From NCBI GenBank assembly GCA_015178975.1, contig WHVD01000004.1, forward strand, positions 1,116,001 to 1,180,000: DNA of 64,000 nt. The letters run 5' to 3'. This DNA is from Hysterangium stoloniferum (taxonomy: Eukaryota > Basidiomycota > Agaricomycetes > Hysterangiales > Hysterangiaceae). Both the position numbers and the translations under genes were made by a program. Numbering within the stretch: position 1 is the stretch's first letter; every line of letters begins with the position of its first letter. The notes under the pieces were generated by a model. The model saw only the letters and a list, made by a program, of their open reading frames with translations, did not search any database and had not been told where the DNA came from. Positions 1 through 12,665 of this stretch are shown here, in pieces.

Positions 1-172
1 GTGACTGATGTAGCAAGAGAGGAAAGAAGGCGAGTTATTTGTTTATCCCGAAGAACGAGTAGAGGTGCGTTTATTGTATTTTTGTTTTATTCTGTCAGTT
101 CGAATAATTATATGGCGCTCATATTCTTTTTTTTTCTGGCCCGCGCTGATACGAATGAAGACGAAACAGACA

Positions 173-452
173 CTATTCCCCCGCCCCTAGTACTCGTTAC
201 TAGCCAGGCTCAGATTAGTATAGCCATCGCGTGGTCTCTTTTCCCTCGTTTTTCATTGGTCAGAACTCGATTGAGGGAAAAGGTCATAGACTATCCCCCC
301 GCCCCTAGTACTCGTTACTAGCCAGGCTCAGATTAGTATAACCATCACGCATCGAGCATGGTCTCTTTTCCCTCGTTTTTGCTTAGTCAGAACTCGGTTG
401 AGGGAAAAGGCCATAGCATTACAGAACGGAAAAGGCCATAGCGTTACAGAAC
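173..452. repeat. Tandem duplication, ~118 bp unit, plus a 25 bp tandem pair
   Basis: Two near-identical units start at 173 and 291. Each runs from a C-rich stretch (CCCCGCCCCTAGTACTCG) through a shared GCCAGGCTCAGATTAGTA block to a GAGGGAAAAGG block. After the second unit, a shorter unit (GGAAAAGGCCATAGC) is itself repeated at about 400 and 427. No coding sequence is evident. This looks like a local tandem expansion in intergenic DNA. Confidence 0.85.
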
Positions 453-3400
453 ATAAAAGCTACTATCATGGTATACTGGTATACAGGTTTCATTTCATTG
501 TTGCTCGTTCTTCTTGGGGACTGGGCCGGTCTTTCCCTCTCACCGCAACATTATGGGCATGTCCTTTTCATCTGCTTTCGTCGTTATTAATACCACTCTC
601 CACTTGGGTCGTGTTTTGGTACCACACTACAACTTGACGTGAATAGTCTGCCTTGTGCAAAAAGCAGTCATTGGACGAATGTCATGGTCTCCAGAGGACA
701 AGCCCTCTCCCCAAAGGTTTCTTCTTGTCGTCTATTCTAATGCAGCAGGCGTGACTCTTTGTCCAATTTCCATTCGTCTAGAAACACAAGTGCAATGTTA
801 CCACAGGACAACTTTACTAGTGACGTGCCGTACATGACAAGTAGTCATCGGACAAAGGCCTTTCTACCTGCCAGTCTATGAGCCCGCGGCCCTCGGCACT
901 GCCGTGCTTCCGAACATATCCAGCTATGTATCATAAAACCGAGAATCAATTTCCCATGTTTACCCACTCGCTCTCTTGGCGCAGGTCTTATTTTTCATTT
1001 CCCAATTCATTTCCGTTTAGCTTGGCTCTCGCTCCTCATTTCATCCAATTTATGGAAAACCAGCGACAATGACCTACGCCGCGTAAACCATACTCAAAAT
1101 ATGAAGACCGACGATCCTGCATGTTGACGGCGGATTTATGCGCCTGAGTCCACTGCTCGCCACCCGGCCCGATAGCTGTGGTGTCGCGTGTTGTTAATAT
1201 CCCAGACACCGAGCACCGCACGACCAAACCCGGGATAAGAGAGGACGAGCATGAAGCTCGGTAGTTGTGTGTGGACTGAATCTATACTTACCCACTGGCA
1301 CATGTACTTATCGTAACTATTATCTGTGTGTGGACACTTGTGATGACATTTTCGCTCTATAAGACACACGCGCGATTTCGTCTGGGCTGGGGCCCCCATA
1401 AATCTTTCTTGTGTTATGTTTTTGGGATAACATACCTTTGATATCCTTTATCGACACAGATCACGAGACACCAAACCACAGCATTAAAATTCTCGTCCAT
1501 GAGTCGAGTCTTAGCACATGATCAATAAGTCTACGTGTGCAAATTCACAGGCATACACGACGTACCTTTAAGATCAAACATCCGAACCGCGACGTTTATA
1601 CATGTAAACACCTGGTTTCCACCGCATTATGTCAGTAATTTGAGGATAGAGGTCAGACGACGGGTTCAAACCAGAACGGGTACGACGCTATCCACAACGA
1701 GAGCAACTCTAACCTTGGTTTGGAGTGAAGCGGTAAAAGGATTCACCTCGGTGCCCGCTGGGCCCACTTGTGCGTGGCTATATACGCTTTCATTTCCTTT
1801 GCAGGGACTAATCAACGTCTCCAAGCCTTTTAACACCACGAACTGTATAGATTTTAGACCGTCTACCATCAGAAGGTCGTCATCTACGGTCTAAGCTCTA
1901 CATTTGCTTCCTAGGGTCCCATTTGTATGTGTCAATTCCAATGTGTAGTTCCTGACGCGGTTTCTCAACCACATAGGAAGCGTTTTCTCAGCCACATTGT
2001 AAGGGTTTTCTCGCCCGCTCATTTACGATACATTCGTAAGATCTCAGAACAACAATATACTGCAGGACCAAACATACATCACTAAACTGGTAGTACAATC
2101 ATGATTTGTAAAATTTCCCCACCATCATCTCACGCAGGCTCCTCTCCACACAAGATGAGCGCTAAACTGTCTCCGCTCAGAATGTTTTTCTACACTCGTT
2201 TTTGTTCTGCGCTGCATCATCACTGTCACTGTCTCATCAGTTCGAAAGTCTCAACAAATGGGAGGTAAAAGTTGTGTTCCATACGTTCATTTCATCATTT
2301 CTCTGTTAGCACCTCCGAAAACGTTGACAGTTTTATGATTGCTGCTCATCGATGGTGCTCACATCACGTTCGGATGTGCAACCATCAAGTTCGCTGCGGT
2401 GTATAACGGCACTTCTCTCAACATTTTATGCAGTACAGTAATCAAGTTCGCTGCGGAGTATCACGGCACATCTCTCAGCATTTGTAATAATCGATCGTTT
2501 CTTTGTCCCATCGACTCACGGAACAGAAGTAAGTGCCTATACTACTGTACGATTTTATTACGGTAAATTTTTTCCTTTTTTGTTGACACTACTGTAGCTC
2601 TGATAATAATATAATGTAAAATTAGGAGTTTCTTTGTGTGACGGCTTACGTGTAATGTAGTACTGGCAGAAGAAACTTCCTCAGCAGGATGACAACCCTC
2701 AAAAAACAAATGGTAAGCATGTCTCATTTATTTGGTTTCAGATGACGATTCTCTTCTTCGAACAAGGAGAATCGAATTCACAGTTAAAACCGGACTGGTT
2801 GTTTATTCGTTCAGAGGTTCTCCTTGTTGTTGAGCGTTTTTATTGCGTATGTATGTAAGTATAAAAATAGTTCTCAATTGGGCTATTTTTAATGAAAACC
2901 CCATGATATAGAAAGAAAAAGGTCTTCCACGGGGGGCACATAACCTATTTGTTTTACCTTTTTTTACCAAGAAACTAACCTTGAACGTACAATACAGCCT
3001 TGTGCGTGATTTTGACTCATTTCCTCGTGTTATCTAGACATACTTCTACGACAGATGCCCACGACGCAGGGGGGTGCTCCGGCGCTCACTTTCTTAACAC
3101 TATCTTTGGCGTCTCGGCTTTCGCCGTCTCCAGATTCATAGATTTCCTCTTGCTTTGTGAGCCACGTTGACAAGAAGAAGAAGAACTTTACAGGAAAACA
3201 ACGTTATACTTGGGTTTCCACGCCGGGCGTTTTGCGCGCAGAATTTTTAAGACTTGCTCTCACCTTTTGTGCAAACGTTACTGCTTAGCATTATCCTCCC
3301 TCATAACACGGAAATGAAGTTACCTGTCCAGGCGCAGCTTGCTGACTCCGCTAACTGGCACGGAAGGATTGAAGAAACGTTTCGAACGTGATATAAGTGA

Positions 3401-6400
3401 TCCGATATTTACGTGTTTTTCGGCGCCACTGGCCCCCTTCTACCCCAGACGACAACATCACTTCGATTTTTGGATAATAGAGACGCTTGGCAGTCCTTAT
3501 TGCGTGCTAAAGGTGCAACCACGCTAGGGTCGATCCTAATTGCCACCATGGCCTCGCAAACCCGCAACTTCGTTCCGCAGACATGACTCCTTTCGAGCGC
3601 CAATTGCTGCATGTTGGCCACACGATTTTGCCTTGACATCTGCCGAGCTTGTTATTCTAGTGAGCGGACTTGTCTCTCAGAAGGGCATAAGATGCGATGC
3701 CATTCGACTAGTTGCTCTGCTCTTGACGCCCAGGGGCTTCTTTCTTTCTGTTTCTCAATTTAAGAGTCGAAATCAGATACCAATTCATTGCAGGGTAGTG
3801 ATCCCCTCTATCGTTTTGCCACCCGTGCTGTATACAATATCCTATTTGGGTGGATTGGCCTTGGAAACTCGACGGTGCAGGGTTCAATGGTTCTGATGGT
3901 TCCTATCGAGCATCTGCAACTTCTGTTACATATTCAAAAGGAGTGTGGCGAAATAAAAACAGAACGATGCGTGATTTTGTCAGGCCCAGGCACGGCCCCT
4001 GTTCACCAATCAGTTCAAAGGAAATGAAAGTTACGCTCTGTCCCAAGAGAAGCTGTTGGTATCACTTGCATTCACTCTCGCATTTTACCCCGGACGCCAC
4101 TATCTAGACCGAATGTCGCAGTCTGCTCTTTATCTAGCCCTTTGGCTCAGCGCCAGAGTGGCATTCCCCATGCATTCAGCCATTCTTGCGCGCTTTGCTC
4201 TCGACTTGGTTCTTTCGCATCCGCGGAGGTATGCCGTATGCCATCTCTGTACCTTTCCCTTGTGGCTGCGTTCTTGGAGGCGGTATGCCCCCAGTTTAAG
4301 TCCCTTCATCATAACCCCAAACCTCCCCTCGACCCACAACTGAGGAGGCGCGCCGGTAGGGTTTGTTCACCCTGGGATTTCGTTAGCGTTTTGGAACGCG
4401 TTCTCTTGGTTTCCAAAATCAAGACTCGACGATACCCCTGTTATCGTCGGATGTTTTTAAGTAATAATCCGGAGTGCAAGGTAACAAGATAAAAATACAA
4501 GAAAGAATAATCCAATCAGGTCATCGCAGGGTTGTCGTCTTTGTCGAAAGCTCTCACAACGAGGATTCAGCATGCAGTAAGGGCGGCCGAATCCGCTCGC
4601 CCTTTTATTTTTTCTCCCATAATATGTCCCGGTACCCCTGGGTTGGTATATTCATTATTGTATATTCAATCGCGGTGGCATACTGGTTATCGCTAAGTTC
4701 TATTTTAGGGGTCCTAGGACTTATCACGAAGTCTCTCAGCCATGTGTTCTCGCACCCACAATCCTCTCGTCTCTCTCGCATCATTTTAATAGTGAATGCC
4801 ATCGCCTGTCAAGTCTAAAATACCTGCTTGTGAGAGGTGGACGGGGACGCATCTTGTGGCGTTATCTCCTTAGCTTATTTCGGCGTAGATACTCGGACCG
4901 CAGGTATTTACCGAGCGACCACTCTCGCATACGGACGACATTCACACAGGACAGGGTGTAAATGCCCGTTTGTTATCACGCGTGCAGGACTCCGCAGCAA
5001 GGCCCTCAGTCGCGTCACGAACTTGATCGCGCCACAGTAGGTCCCATCAGAACACACGAACCCCCTGCGCGCCCCCCGGTGTGCTCAGCATTGTGGTGAT
5101 GAATAAGAAGGCGAAGATAGTCATATGAGCATTGCACTGCTGTAGGGCGGCGGGGATGGGAAAGCGAGTCGCCATGGTTTAGCCCGAATCATGATGGTCC
5201 AGGATCGTCGGTTTGATTAGGTCTCGCCAAGATTGCCGGATGCGCAATATTTGGAATAAATCTACCCCGGTTTCTCGTGTGGCTGACAGGGTAGGTTTGG
5301 AGCCTGTCTTGGCCTGTCGCCGGAAAAGATAAGGATATCCTCATCCGACTATCACGTTTACGACTGGACCTAAGATCAACATTTTATGTTCTCATGCTGA
5401 TACACACACAGTGTGGGATGTTGTGTGATAATATAAAAGATTGCAGGACCATAATTCCGTTCGGGAACTGACTCTGATAGCTGTGGGAGGAAAGGACGTG
5501 CATTCCGAAATTGATAGACTGGTGAATGGCTAACCGAATCGAGGAGATGTTTTTGAAGCGCCGAGATCATTTATATTAACAGCCTTGAAGTCAATTTCTT
5601 AATTTAGACTATGTGTACTTACAAGAGTTTTCCATAAAGAACCCCGGACTGCTTGGCGAAGACGCCAAGCACAATATTACATAATATAAATAATGATGTC
5701 GGGGCGACAAATTCGAAGGCCCGCCGTTGATGTGATGCTCCCCGCACTTGGCTTATGCGAATGTCAACAATCTTCTGCCTCCCATCCTCAATCGATAACC
5801 AACGTACCCCATTATCTCTTCCTCTGAAATCACTCTGACTCCACCGCAGCAGTCGCACCAGCTTAAAATGCCCCACAAGGTTATTATGGCCTAGCCGCGG
5901 GAACGGACCACCGCGTCCCGTTTTCCGTCTCCTCTCCGTACATTTGAACTATAGTGACGAAGGCTATTTAAAAATGTTTCTTTATGAGGTGGACTTCCCA
6001 ATAGACCTTTTCTCGAGATAAACAATTGTATCTTCAATACCAATCCACGTCGACGTAACCGGGTTCTCAGGCGCTTCCATCATCCACGTTTCCCCCCGTC
6101 TTCCTTAAATATTTTTCGAATACAAAATTAAATGAAGAAATAAAGTAAAGCGATGCTTTGCAACGTGCAAGTGACAGTACTACTACCCGATCCGACATTG
6201 AACTCGGCAAGAATCTCGGTCTTGGTGGTCCCTATTGAACATTTTTTATCGGATATGAAGAGGGTAATGGCTACTCTCCCAAAATCCGTCATGATGTGTG
6301 TGTGCATCACACCGTTTTAATTCTTTAGGAGACAGCTGACCATATATGTGTACACGTGAAGTAAGTAACCTAAGATTCGTTCACGCTCATCAACCCCATT

Positions 6401-7414
6401 ACTGTGGCCCAGCCTTCTTCCTCTCTTTCGGCTCGTAAAATCTATCGCGCGCCTTTTGAAGTTCCGGCCCCTACGGCTGTATAGGAGAGTTTTCCTTGGG
6501 TTAACCTACAGAAGTGAGACGGACGTCACGGGCACCTCCGAAACTGGTTCTATCGACACTAATCTCTTATGCGCACACGTCGGAATAAGCAGGAACTTTC
6601 TTTTTGGCCACGTTATGCCATGCATTCTAGCCGCTCGCACCAAAGAGCATCAGTTGTCCCCACCCCCGAATCAATACACCTGTCATTTGAGAAGCGAGAG
6701 CATTTATTCCCATTTCCATGTCTTCACGAACAAATCCGCGGGTCACCCGGACCTGTTGATGAGGTCTCATACTGCTCTCTCAATCAGCGTTGGGTGTTTG
6801 GAGGTTTGACTGTTACCTTAAATTCAGGGGCGGCTCTAGTATAATTATCCTGAACAGAAGCTAATGCTCGATAAACTCATCTTCTATGGTATACAACACG
6901 ACTTGGGTTTATCTTGGCGATCATCACTATGGCACGTGGCTGCCATCATCAATTTCTCACTGAATTTTGGATATGCGAACGCCTTATCTATGCGGCGCAA
7001 GCTTTCGATTATCCATGTGCCAGCATTACAATATCCACGGTTTCGCAAGCTGCCACGCAAATTAGTCAAAATCGCAAAGGTACTAATAATTTCAAATCAC
7101 TCCGGCGTATGCTACTCCGCTGTATTATGATATTCCAGGCGCTAATGCCATCACTATCTGGTGGTCCATACACTCGCAGGTCTAGACGCCAGGCGTATCG
7201 GAACTTCGGGGAAAGGCGGCATGGATGCATGCTGTGAGTGGGCTGTTACGGAGTTTGGGCATTAGCAGACAGTCCAATTAAGGGGAAACGGATGATTCAA
7301 ACTGCAGCGCTGTTAACTTGGGTAGCGGGGGTCGGAATTAAGAATAGGCAAGTGATCTTATGCCTGTCTGGCCCCTTCATAGTTCTATCCTTCTTCCTGG
7401 CCCGGAGCTCCGCG
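453..7414. other. No recognisable gene (6.9 kb)
   Basis: Only short open frames occur on both strands. None has a domain I recognise, and I found no chain of exons with sensible splice sites. The stretch has balanced composition and lacks the LTR-derived repeats seen further right, so it is probably ordinary intergenic or heavily decayed DNA. A small tandem repeat lies at 2388-2487. Confidence 0.5.
2388..2487. repeat. Two-copy tandem repeat, ~47 bp unit
   Basis: ATCAAGTTCGCTGCGG is followed by GTATNACGGCAC and TCTCTCANCATTT. This block occurs twice, beginning near 2388 and 2440, with a few substitutions. Its role is unknown. Confidence 0.75.
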
Positions 7415-7545
7415 CCACCTATATATCACTGTCACCCTGACATATAAGACTGTCCTATAACCTGCTTCACATCTCAGCAATCCGCCCCACCGCAACCATT
7501 CTTCCACTTCCACTTCCTCGTCGTCTTCAATACTACTTTACAAAA
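7415..7545 (+). promoter_or_regulatory. Putative promoter and 5' UTR of the isocitrate lyase/PEP mutase-family gene
   Basis: A TATATA sequence near 7420 and a second ATATAA near 7443 lie about 100-125 bases before the start codon. They are followed by a pyrimidine-rich stretch (about 7495-7530) of the kind common around fungal transcription starts. The start codon is in an A-rich context (ACAAAAATGG). This is inferred from sequence only. Confidence 0.5.
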
Positions 7546-9084
7546 ATGGTCGAAATCGTCAGTCCCAACCACACCACCCAAGTTGTCCAAGTCGAGACTC
7601 CCGCCCCCGTCGTCGAGACCCCCACTCCTGTCCTCGAGACCCCCACTCCCGTCGTCGAGACCCCAGCTCCCGTCGTGGAGGAGGCTGCTGAGGCCCCTAT
7701 TGAAGAAGCCGCTGAGGCGCCTATCGATGAAGTTACTGAGGTTCCCTCAGAAGTCGTTCCCGAGGCTCCCACCGTTAATGGAAAAGAACATGCTGAGAGC
7801 GTAAATGAGACAATAGATGAAAAACAAAAATCCCTCCTCGAGGGGCCACTTTCACTGAAGCCCAGCACCCGCTTCAGGCAGATGTTGGCCCGTCCTGGTA
7901 TTGTCGTACGTATCTTGTATTCTCTACTTATTTTTCGCCCAATTTCTGATTCTCCCTTATTTGCCCAGGCTGCCCCCGGTATCTGCGACGGTATTAGTGC
8001 TCGTTGCGCATTGGAAGCTGGGTTTGATTGCTTGTACCAAAGGTTGGCTACGGTTTAATTCCAATCCACATTTTCTCATGATATCTTCTAGCGGAGCTGC
8101 TACCACTGCATCGCGACTTGGACAGCCAGACTTGGCAATTGCTACATTGAATGACTTTGTTCAGGCTGCGTCAATGGTTACCAGTCTCTCGCCGTCAACT
8201 CCCGTCATCGCAGATGCAGACACAGGGTGCGAAAAATCCCTTTGATCTCCTACCTCAACGGGCTAATTCTCATTATCAGTTTCGGGGGTGCCGCTATGGT
8301 TGCTCGTACTGTCTACCAATACGACAAGGCCGGTGTCGCTGCATTGCACATTGAAGATCAGGTCCAGACCAAGCGCTGTGGTCATCTTATGGGCAAGCAG
8401 GTCGTCCCCGTCGACGAATTCTTGATGCGCATCCGGGCAGCTGTTGCTGCTCGTGACGCTATCCCGGGGTCTGATATCGTCATCATTGCCCGTACAGACT
8501 CTGCTCAAGTCCTTGGAATGGAGGAAGCTGTCCGTCGTTTAAAGCTTGCGGCGGACGCTGGTGCAGATGCTGCTTTCATTGAGGGTGTCAAGACAAAAGA
8601 ATTGTTAGAGTCTACTGTCAAAGCATTAGCTCCCACACCTGTATGCAGTCACTCTATATGAACGACGTAGGAGGCACTTGCTGATTTATGTCTATCTCTA
8701 GGTCCTCGTCAACGTTATCTCTGGTGGATTGACTCCTTCGTTCACTATCAAGGAAGCCGAGGAAATGGGTGCCAAAATCATCAGTAAATATCCGTATCAC
8801 TGCGTACATTATTGAAATCCTGACAGCTGTCTTAGTCTTCTCTCTCGTATCTGCCGTTGCTGCTGTCCACGGCATCCGAGCGGCTATGCATTCACTCAAG
8901 AAGACAGGTACTGACTTCAGCTCCGCCCAAGGAATGGACCCTCGCCAATTCTTCGAAGTCATGTATGCCTTTCTTTTTTTCAATCAAAAGTGTTGGCTCA
9001 ATCTTACCTCTTCTTTTCAGGGGATTAAACGACATCATCGAATTTGATGCCAGAGTCGGCTCAACCGCCTTCGCAGAAGTATAA
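7546..9084 (+). CDS. Isocitrate lyase/PEP mutase superfamily protein, 400 aa, 7 exons
   Basis: Exons are 7546-7905, 7969-8042, 8092-8226, 8280-8640, 8702-8783, 8836-8962 and 9021-9084. All junctions are GT-AG and the phases agree throughout, giving 400 residues. The core matches the phosphoenolpyruvate mutase/isocitrate lyase barrel: a metal-binding DADTGFGG motif, HIEDQV, and the catalytic-loop signature KRCGH, which is typical of methylisocitrate lyase and of fungal oxaloacetate acetylhydrolase-like enzymes. These enzymes cleave or form C-C (or P-C) bonds in 2-oxo acid substrates with Mg2+. Which substrate is used here cannot be told from sequence alone. The first ~90 residues are unusual: low-complexity, acidic and Pro/Val/Thr-rich, with ETPAPVVETPTPV-like repeats not expected in this family. 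No membrane segment is seen. The gene stands alone and looks intact, with none of the decay seen in nearby transposons. Confidence 0.9.
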
Positions 9085-10984
9085 GTCGGTGCCTTCTTGA
9101 ATTTCTTGTGGTCTTAATGTCTTATTTTCTTGTGGGATCGAGGAATCGTCGTGTGTGTTAGACACTCTGTAGATAGACATGTATTATACGACGCCATGAT
9201 GATAATCGTTCAAACACAAGTACCTGATTTAATCTCCAAGAAATTTCGATACTGTGCCCGACTGCCGAGATGATGCGATCGATGGTGTGCGATGATAGAA
9301 TCAGAACGGTTGTTCTTTATGACCGATGTTCTCGCAGTCCAGAAATATTCACGTTATCGGCGCAGAATACTCCGATTTGTTCGGTCAGTAGAAACACAGC
9401 GGGAAGGATTTCAGAGGGTTTCGACCGAAGTCGGGGTCGGATATAGTGAGAAAAGCTCGCTAGTAAACCGATACAAAGGATCCGACTCCCTGATAACAAA
9501 GCCCGTACAAGCTGTATCCCAATACTTTGGTGGGCAAATCAAGCTATTTTGAGTCCGTTTGATCTCCGGACCCTGCTGATCTTCAGGCCTACGTATATCC
9601 AATCACTCTGCATACAAGCAAACATGGCTTGGATGGTGGCCCACTCATTATCCAATTTCCCGCCCTGTGTCCTAACCGCAAATGGCTAATCGTTCCTTCT
9701 TACATCAATTGGAGCGTAAACACAGCGTTTTGGGGGGCCTTTATAGTCGAAGTCTGATGAACTTTGATGGGTCGCGTAGATTGCTTAGAACAGGCCTCAG
9801 TTATTCAGGACCGCGGTAGGCCTGGGAATGTAAAGCCTTTGAATAGCCACGCAGCAGGTGCCTGTTGTTCGTTGCCATATTCACAATTTCCAACCTTTGA
9901 TGAGAGTATTATTCCATCATGCGAATAGCTCATGATTTATGCATTTGCTTTATTTACCCGCCCTTTAAATTTGGAACATACAAAGATTGCTGCACCGGTC
10001 TTATCTTACACACGATTTAATAAAGCTATTGATGGTTCCTCACGAGCGGTTATGACACTGATAACAGCCGTTTCACTAGAGACACCCCAAGATTTTTGGA
10101 GTGGGAAAACCTTCAGAAAATCTTGATATTTGGCCAAATTTTCTAAGCATTTTTGGAACTGAAAAACTGTTTGAAATTTTTTTGTTTTAGTAGGTTTTTT
10201 TGAGGCCAAAAATTGTATCTGAAAACCCTAAAAATCTGCATCAGGAAATTCTGAGGAAACATTGCGTTGGAAATGTCATATTTTTGATGGATTTTCTGAA
10301 TAAGAAAACTCTTAAAAAAACTCTGTATTTTGTTAGGGTTTTTCCACCCAACAAAATCCTATTAAAAACTGTAATAATGTGCCCAGAGAAACCAGTTGAA
10401 AACCACATATTTCTACTCAATTTTGCCTCTGTTAGGATCTCAATTGTTTTGGACCCCCACAGGCTGCTTCAGCCTCATAACTATCCATCATCCCACTATT
10501 GGCACCCCTGCTCATGGTAGCACTACCTGTGGTGCCCCTGATACTTGTTTTGTTGTGCCTTCTGTCCCATCTCTGTCCCAGTGAGGCAAAGATAGGACAC
10601 AGAGGCTCATGAATAATTAAGTCGAAGAAGGTCTTAAAAAAGTTCGATGATTATATAATACAGTTAATAATATAATTATTGTACAGGTTTTCTGACTGAC
10701 TTCCTTTGTTCCTATCATTGCCCTTTTATACTATACAGTATGTATATCATTTACCTATGATGATAATATAATATCAAAGTGAAATCATCAATGATGTCAA
10801 ACTGAGACAAGTTGAAGATATTTGAGATTGTCGAAGAATAGTTGAGTTGAGTTGGAAGTTGAGTTGGAAATCAAGTTGGAAATCAAGTCAAAAAGTTGAA
10901 GGAATGTCGAAGAAAGTTAAATTGAATATTCTCAGAATTTGAGCTTGTACGTTTGTGACAGCCAAACCAAATGCTACTGCTCAG
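9085..10984. other. No gene; A/T-rich intergenic DNA
   Basis: No exon chain or known domain was found. The part from about 10100 to 10960 is AT-rich and contains short imperfect repeats such as GAGTTGGAAATCAAGTTGG near 10860. A possible LTR-like end (TGTTAGGATCTC at 10430) has no matching target-site duplication, so it is not called. Confidence 0.5.
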
Positions 10985-11395
10985 TCAATGTATGTATACC
11001 AGGCTGTCCCAAAAAATGCAGCAGGCATTCTGCTGATCTGGTCTTATGGGTGTTACTCTGTAAGCTGTGGAGATGTCAAATGTAGCTGCTACACAACCAT
11101 CTGGTAATGATAAGATAAGTGCTGCAGCCTCTATGAAGGTGCCCCACTCTCTGGGGAAGTCATCTGGGTTTATTCTGCTGTTTATGGAAGGATATTCTGG
11201 GTCTCCCCACTGGAAAGAAAGGTCCTGGATTAAGCAGTAAGTGCTGGAATTTGATTTGGGGATGTGGCCCAGCAGTGAGGTCTGAATGGGCCTATGATCT
11301 GTTCTAGTTCCAGTGGAGTGAAGGAAGCCTTGGGAGTAGCATCTGGCCTCTTGCTCGCTCACTACGTACTTGTATATAAAGTCTGTGTCTAACAA
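10985..11395 (-). pseudogene. Reverse transcriptase fragment of a DIRS-like (tyrosine-recombinase) retroelement
   Basis: The minus-strand frame contains DDFPREWGTF, a run of about 20 residues, and then ATFDISTAYR and PIRPDQQNA. This corresponds to the first reverse-transcriptase blocks of a large basidiomycete retroelement group usually linked to tyrosine recombinases; the group assignment is from memory of family patterns. Translation stops before the catalytic YxDD block, so the domain is truncated. It lies downstream of zinc-knuckle sequence on the same strand, so both are parts of one decayed element. Confidence 0.7.
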
Positions 11396-12366
11396 AGAAG
11401 ATTTGTGATTTTCGAAAAATGACAGTGTGCAATAAGCAGTCCTTTATTCTGATGTTGAAGCCATTCATTAAACCTGAAATAATGTATTCCCAATTGTCCA
11501 GTATACTGTATTGACTTAATGTACATGCCACTTTGATCAGATTGAGTGGCATTGCGACCCTTCTTGGGTCAGAGGTGCCTGCAGGCTGCTGCTCCATGGT
11601 CTTTCTCAAAGCAGATGCTGCAGGAGTGTGTATTGGTGCAGGCTTTGTGCCATCGGCACTGTTCCCATTGCCCACTTGAAACAGAACTGTTTTCCATTGT
11701 GGCTGCCAAGGCGTGTTTGTTTCTGGCATCACAGGCAATTGGGATAGTGTTCTTCCCTGCCGAAGTGAGTTTTGCAGTGCAGTCAGCTGGAAAGTGCCCC
11801 TGTGTCCCACACCAAAAGCAATGTGATTTCCCCCCCTTCTGTGTGAGGTTTCTTTTAAGGAGATGTGAGGTGGGATGGTGATCCAGGTGCCCCAGGGCAT
11901 TTAGGTGGAGAGACTGAGGCACCACTGGTTCTTGAAGCCTGGAGTGCCACCTGTGTCAAGATAATTGTCAGGGTATTGGTGTTGAGGCAACTCAAGTTGT
12001 GTGCCAGGTTGCAAGCAGCTGCCTTGCACTGTTGGATGTTGTACTCCATGGCAACCTCCCAGCTATGAGATTTTGCAATGATTGTCACAATTGAGTGATG
12101 GGCTGAAAGCACATCAGCTTGGGTGTCACCACCATGAACTCTAGTACAGTCGACTGCTGCCGCTATGGCTGAAATCCAGTCAATAATGCTAATGCTTCTC
12201 TCATTATCACAGTCCAGTCCTTTGGCCATGATGTTACCTGAAGGTGAGAAGGTGAATTCTTCCATGCCTCTCGCTGCCTTTTGCTGTGCTTCCATAGCTG
12301 TATAAGGGTCATAGTGCAGAAGCCTGAAGGCCTCCTCTGCCTTCTGGGGAATGGCTGTGAATGCAT
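11304..12366 (-). pseudogene. Gag-like region with zinc knuckle, decayed retroelement
   Basis: Several overlapping minus-strand frames together encode a capsid-like region and then a clear CX2CX4HX4C zinc knuckle (CFWCGTQGHFPADC, near 11800). A second Cys/His-rich segment (CSICFEKDHGAAAC, near 11590) follows. Further downstream, a GLMNGFNIRI segment resembles the conserved linker that precedes the reverse transcriptase in this element class. Frame changes show that the gene is broken. It belongs with the RT fragment at 10985-11395. Confidence 0.65.
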
Positions 12367-12427
12367 GGAAAATATCAGTGAGCTAGATGGCCACTAGCAG
12401 ACAGTATAGTGAACAGAAAGGTGAAAG

Positions 12428-12452
12428 AAAAAAAAAAAAGGGGGGGGGGGGG
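12428..12452. repeat. A12-G13 homopolymer junction
   Basis: A run of 12 A is directly followed by a run of 13 G inside the decayed retroelement. On the coding (minus) strand it reads C13 T12. Its length may be an assembly uncertainty. Confidence 0.9.
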
Positions 12453-12665
12453 CACCATATAACTGGCCCAGAGCCTGGCATCTGTTAGACTGCCATGTCG
12501 CCCTGCAAGCCAGCTGCATGATGGCCTGAATCATGCTCACCCCATGTGCCAGTGGCTCCCCAAGATGGACTGTCTGTAATAGGGTGCCAGCCTACTGGCA
12601 GGCCCCCATCCTATCTGAATGGCACTGCAAGTTGACTGTACCACAGCCCATTGTGCCTAATTGAG

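Noticed and set aside
6914-7237. Open frame faintly resembling a P5-type ATPase segment (YPCASITISTVSQ...LRRM)
   Set aside because: Only a loose pattern over about 40 residues, no DKTGT or other P-type motif, and no exon chain around it.
10431-10960. LTR from TGTTAGGATCTC to TTTGTGACA
   Set aside because: The flanks (GCCTC and GCCAA) do not match and no second copy is visible.
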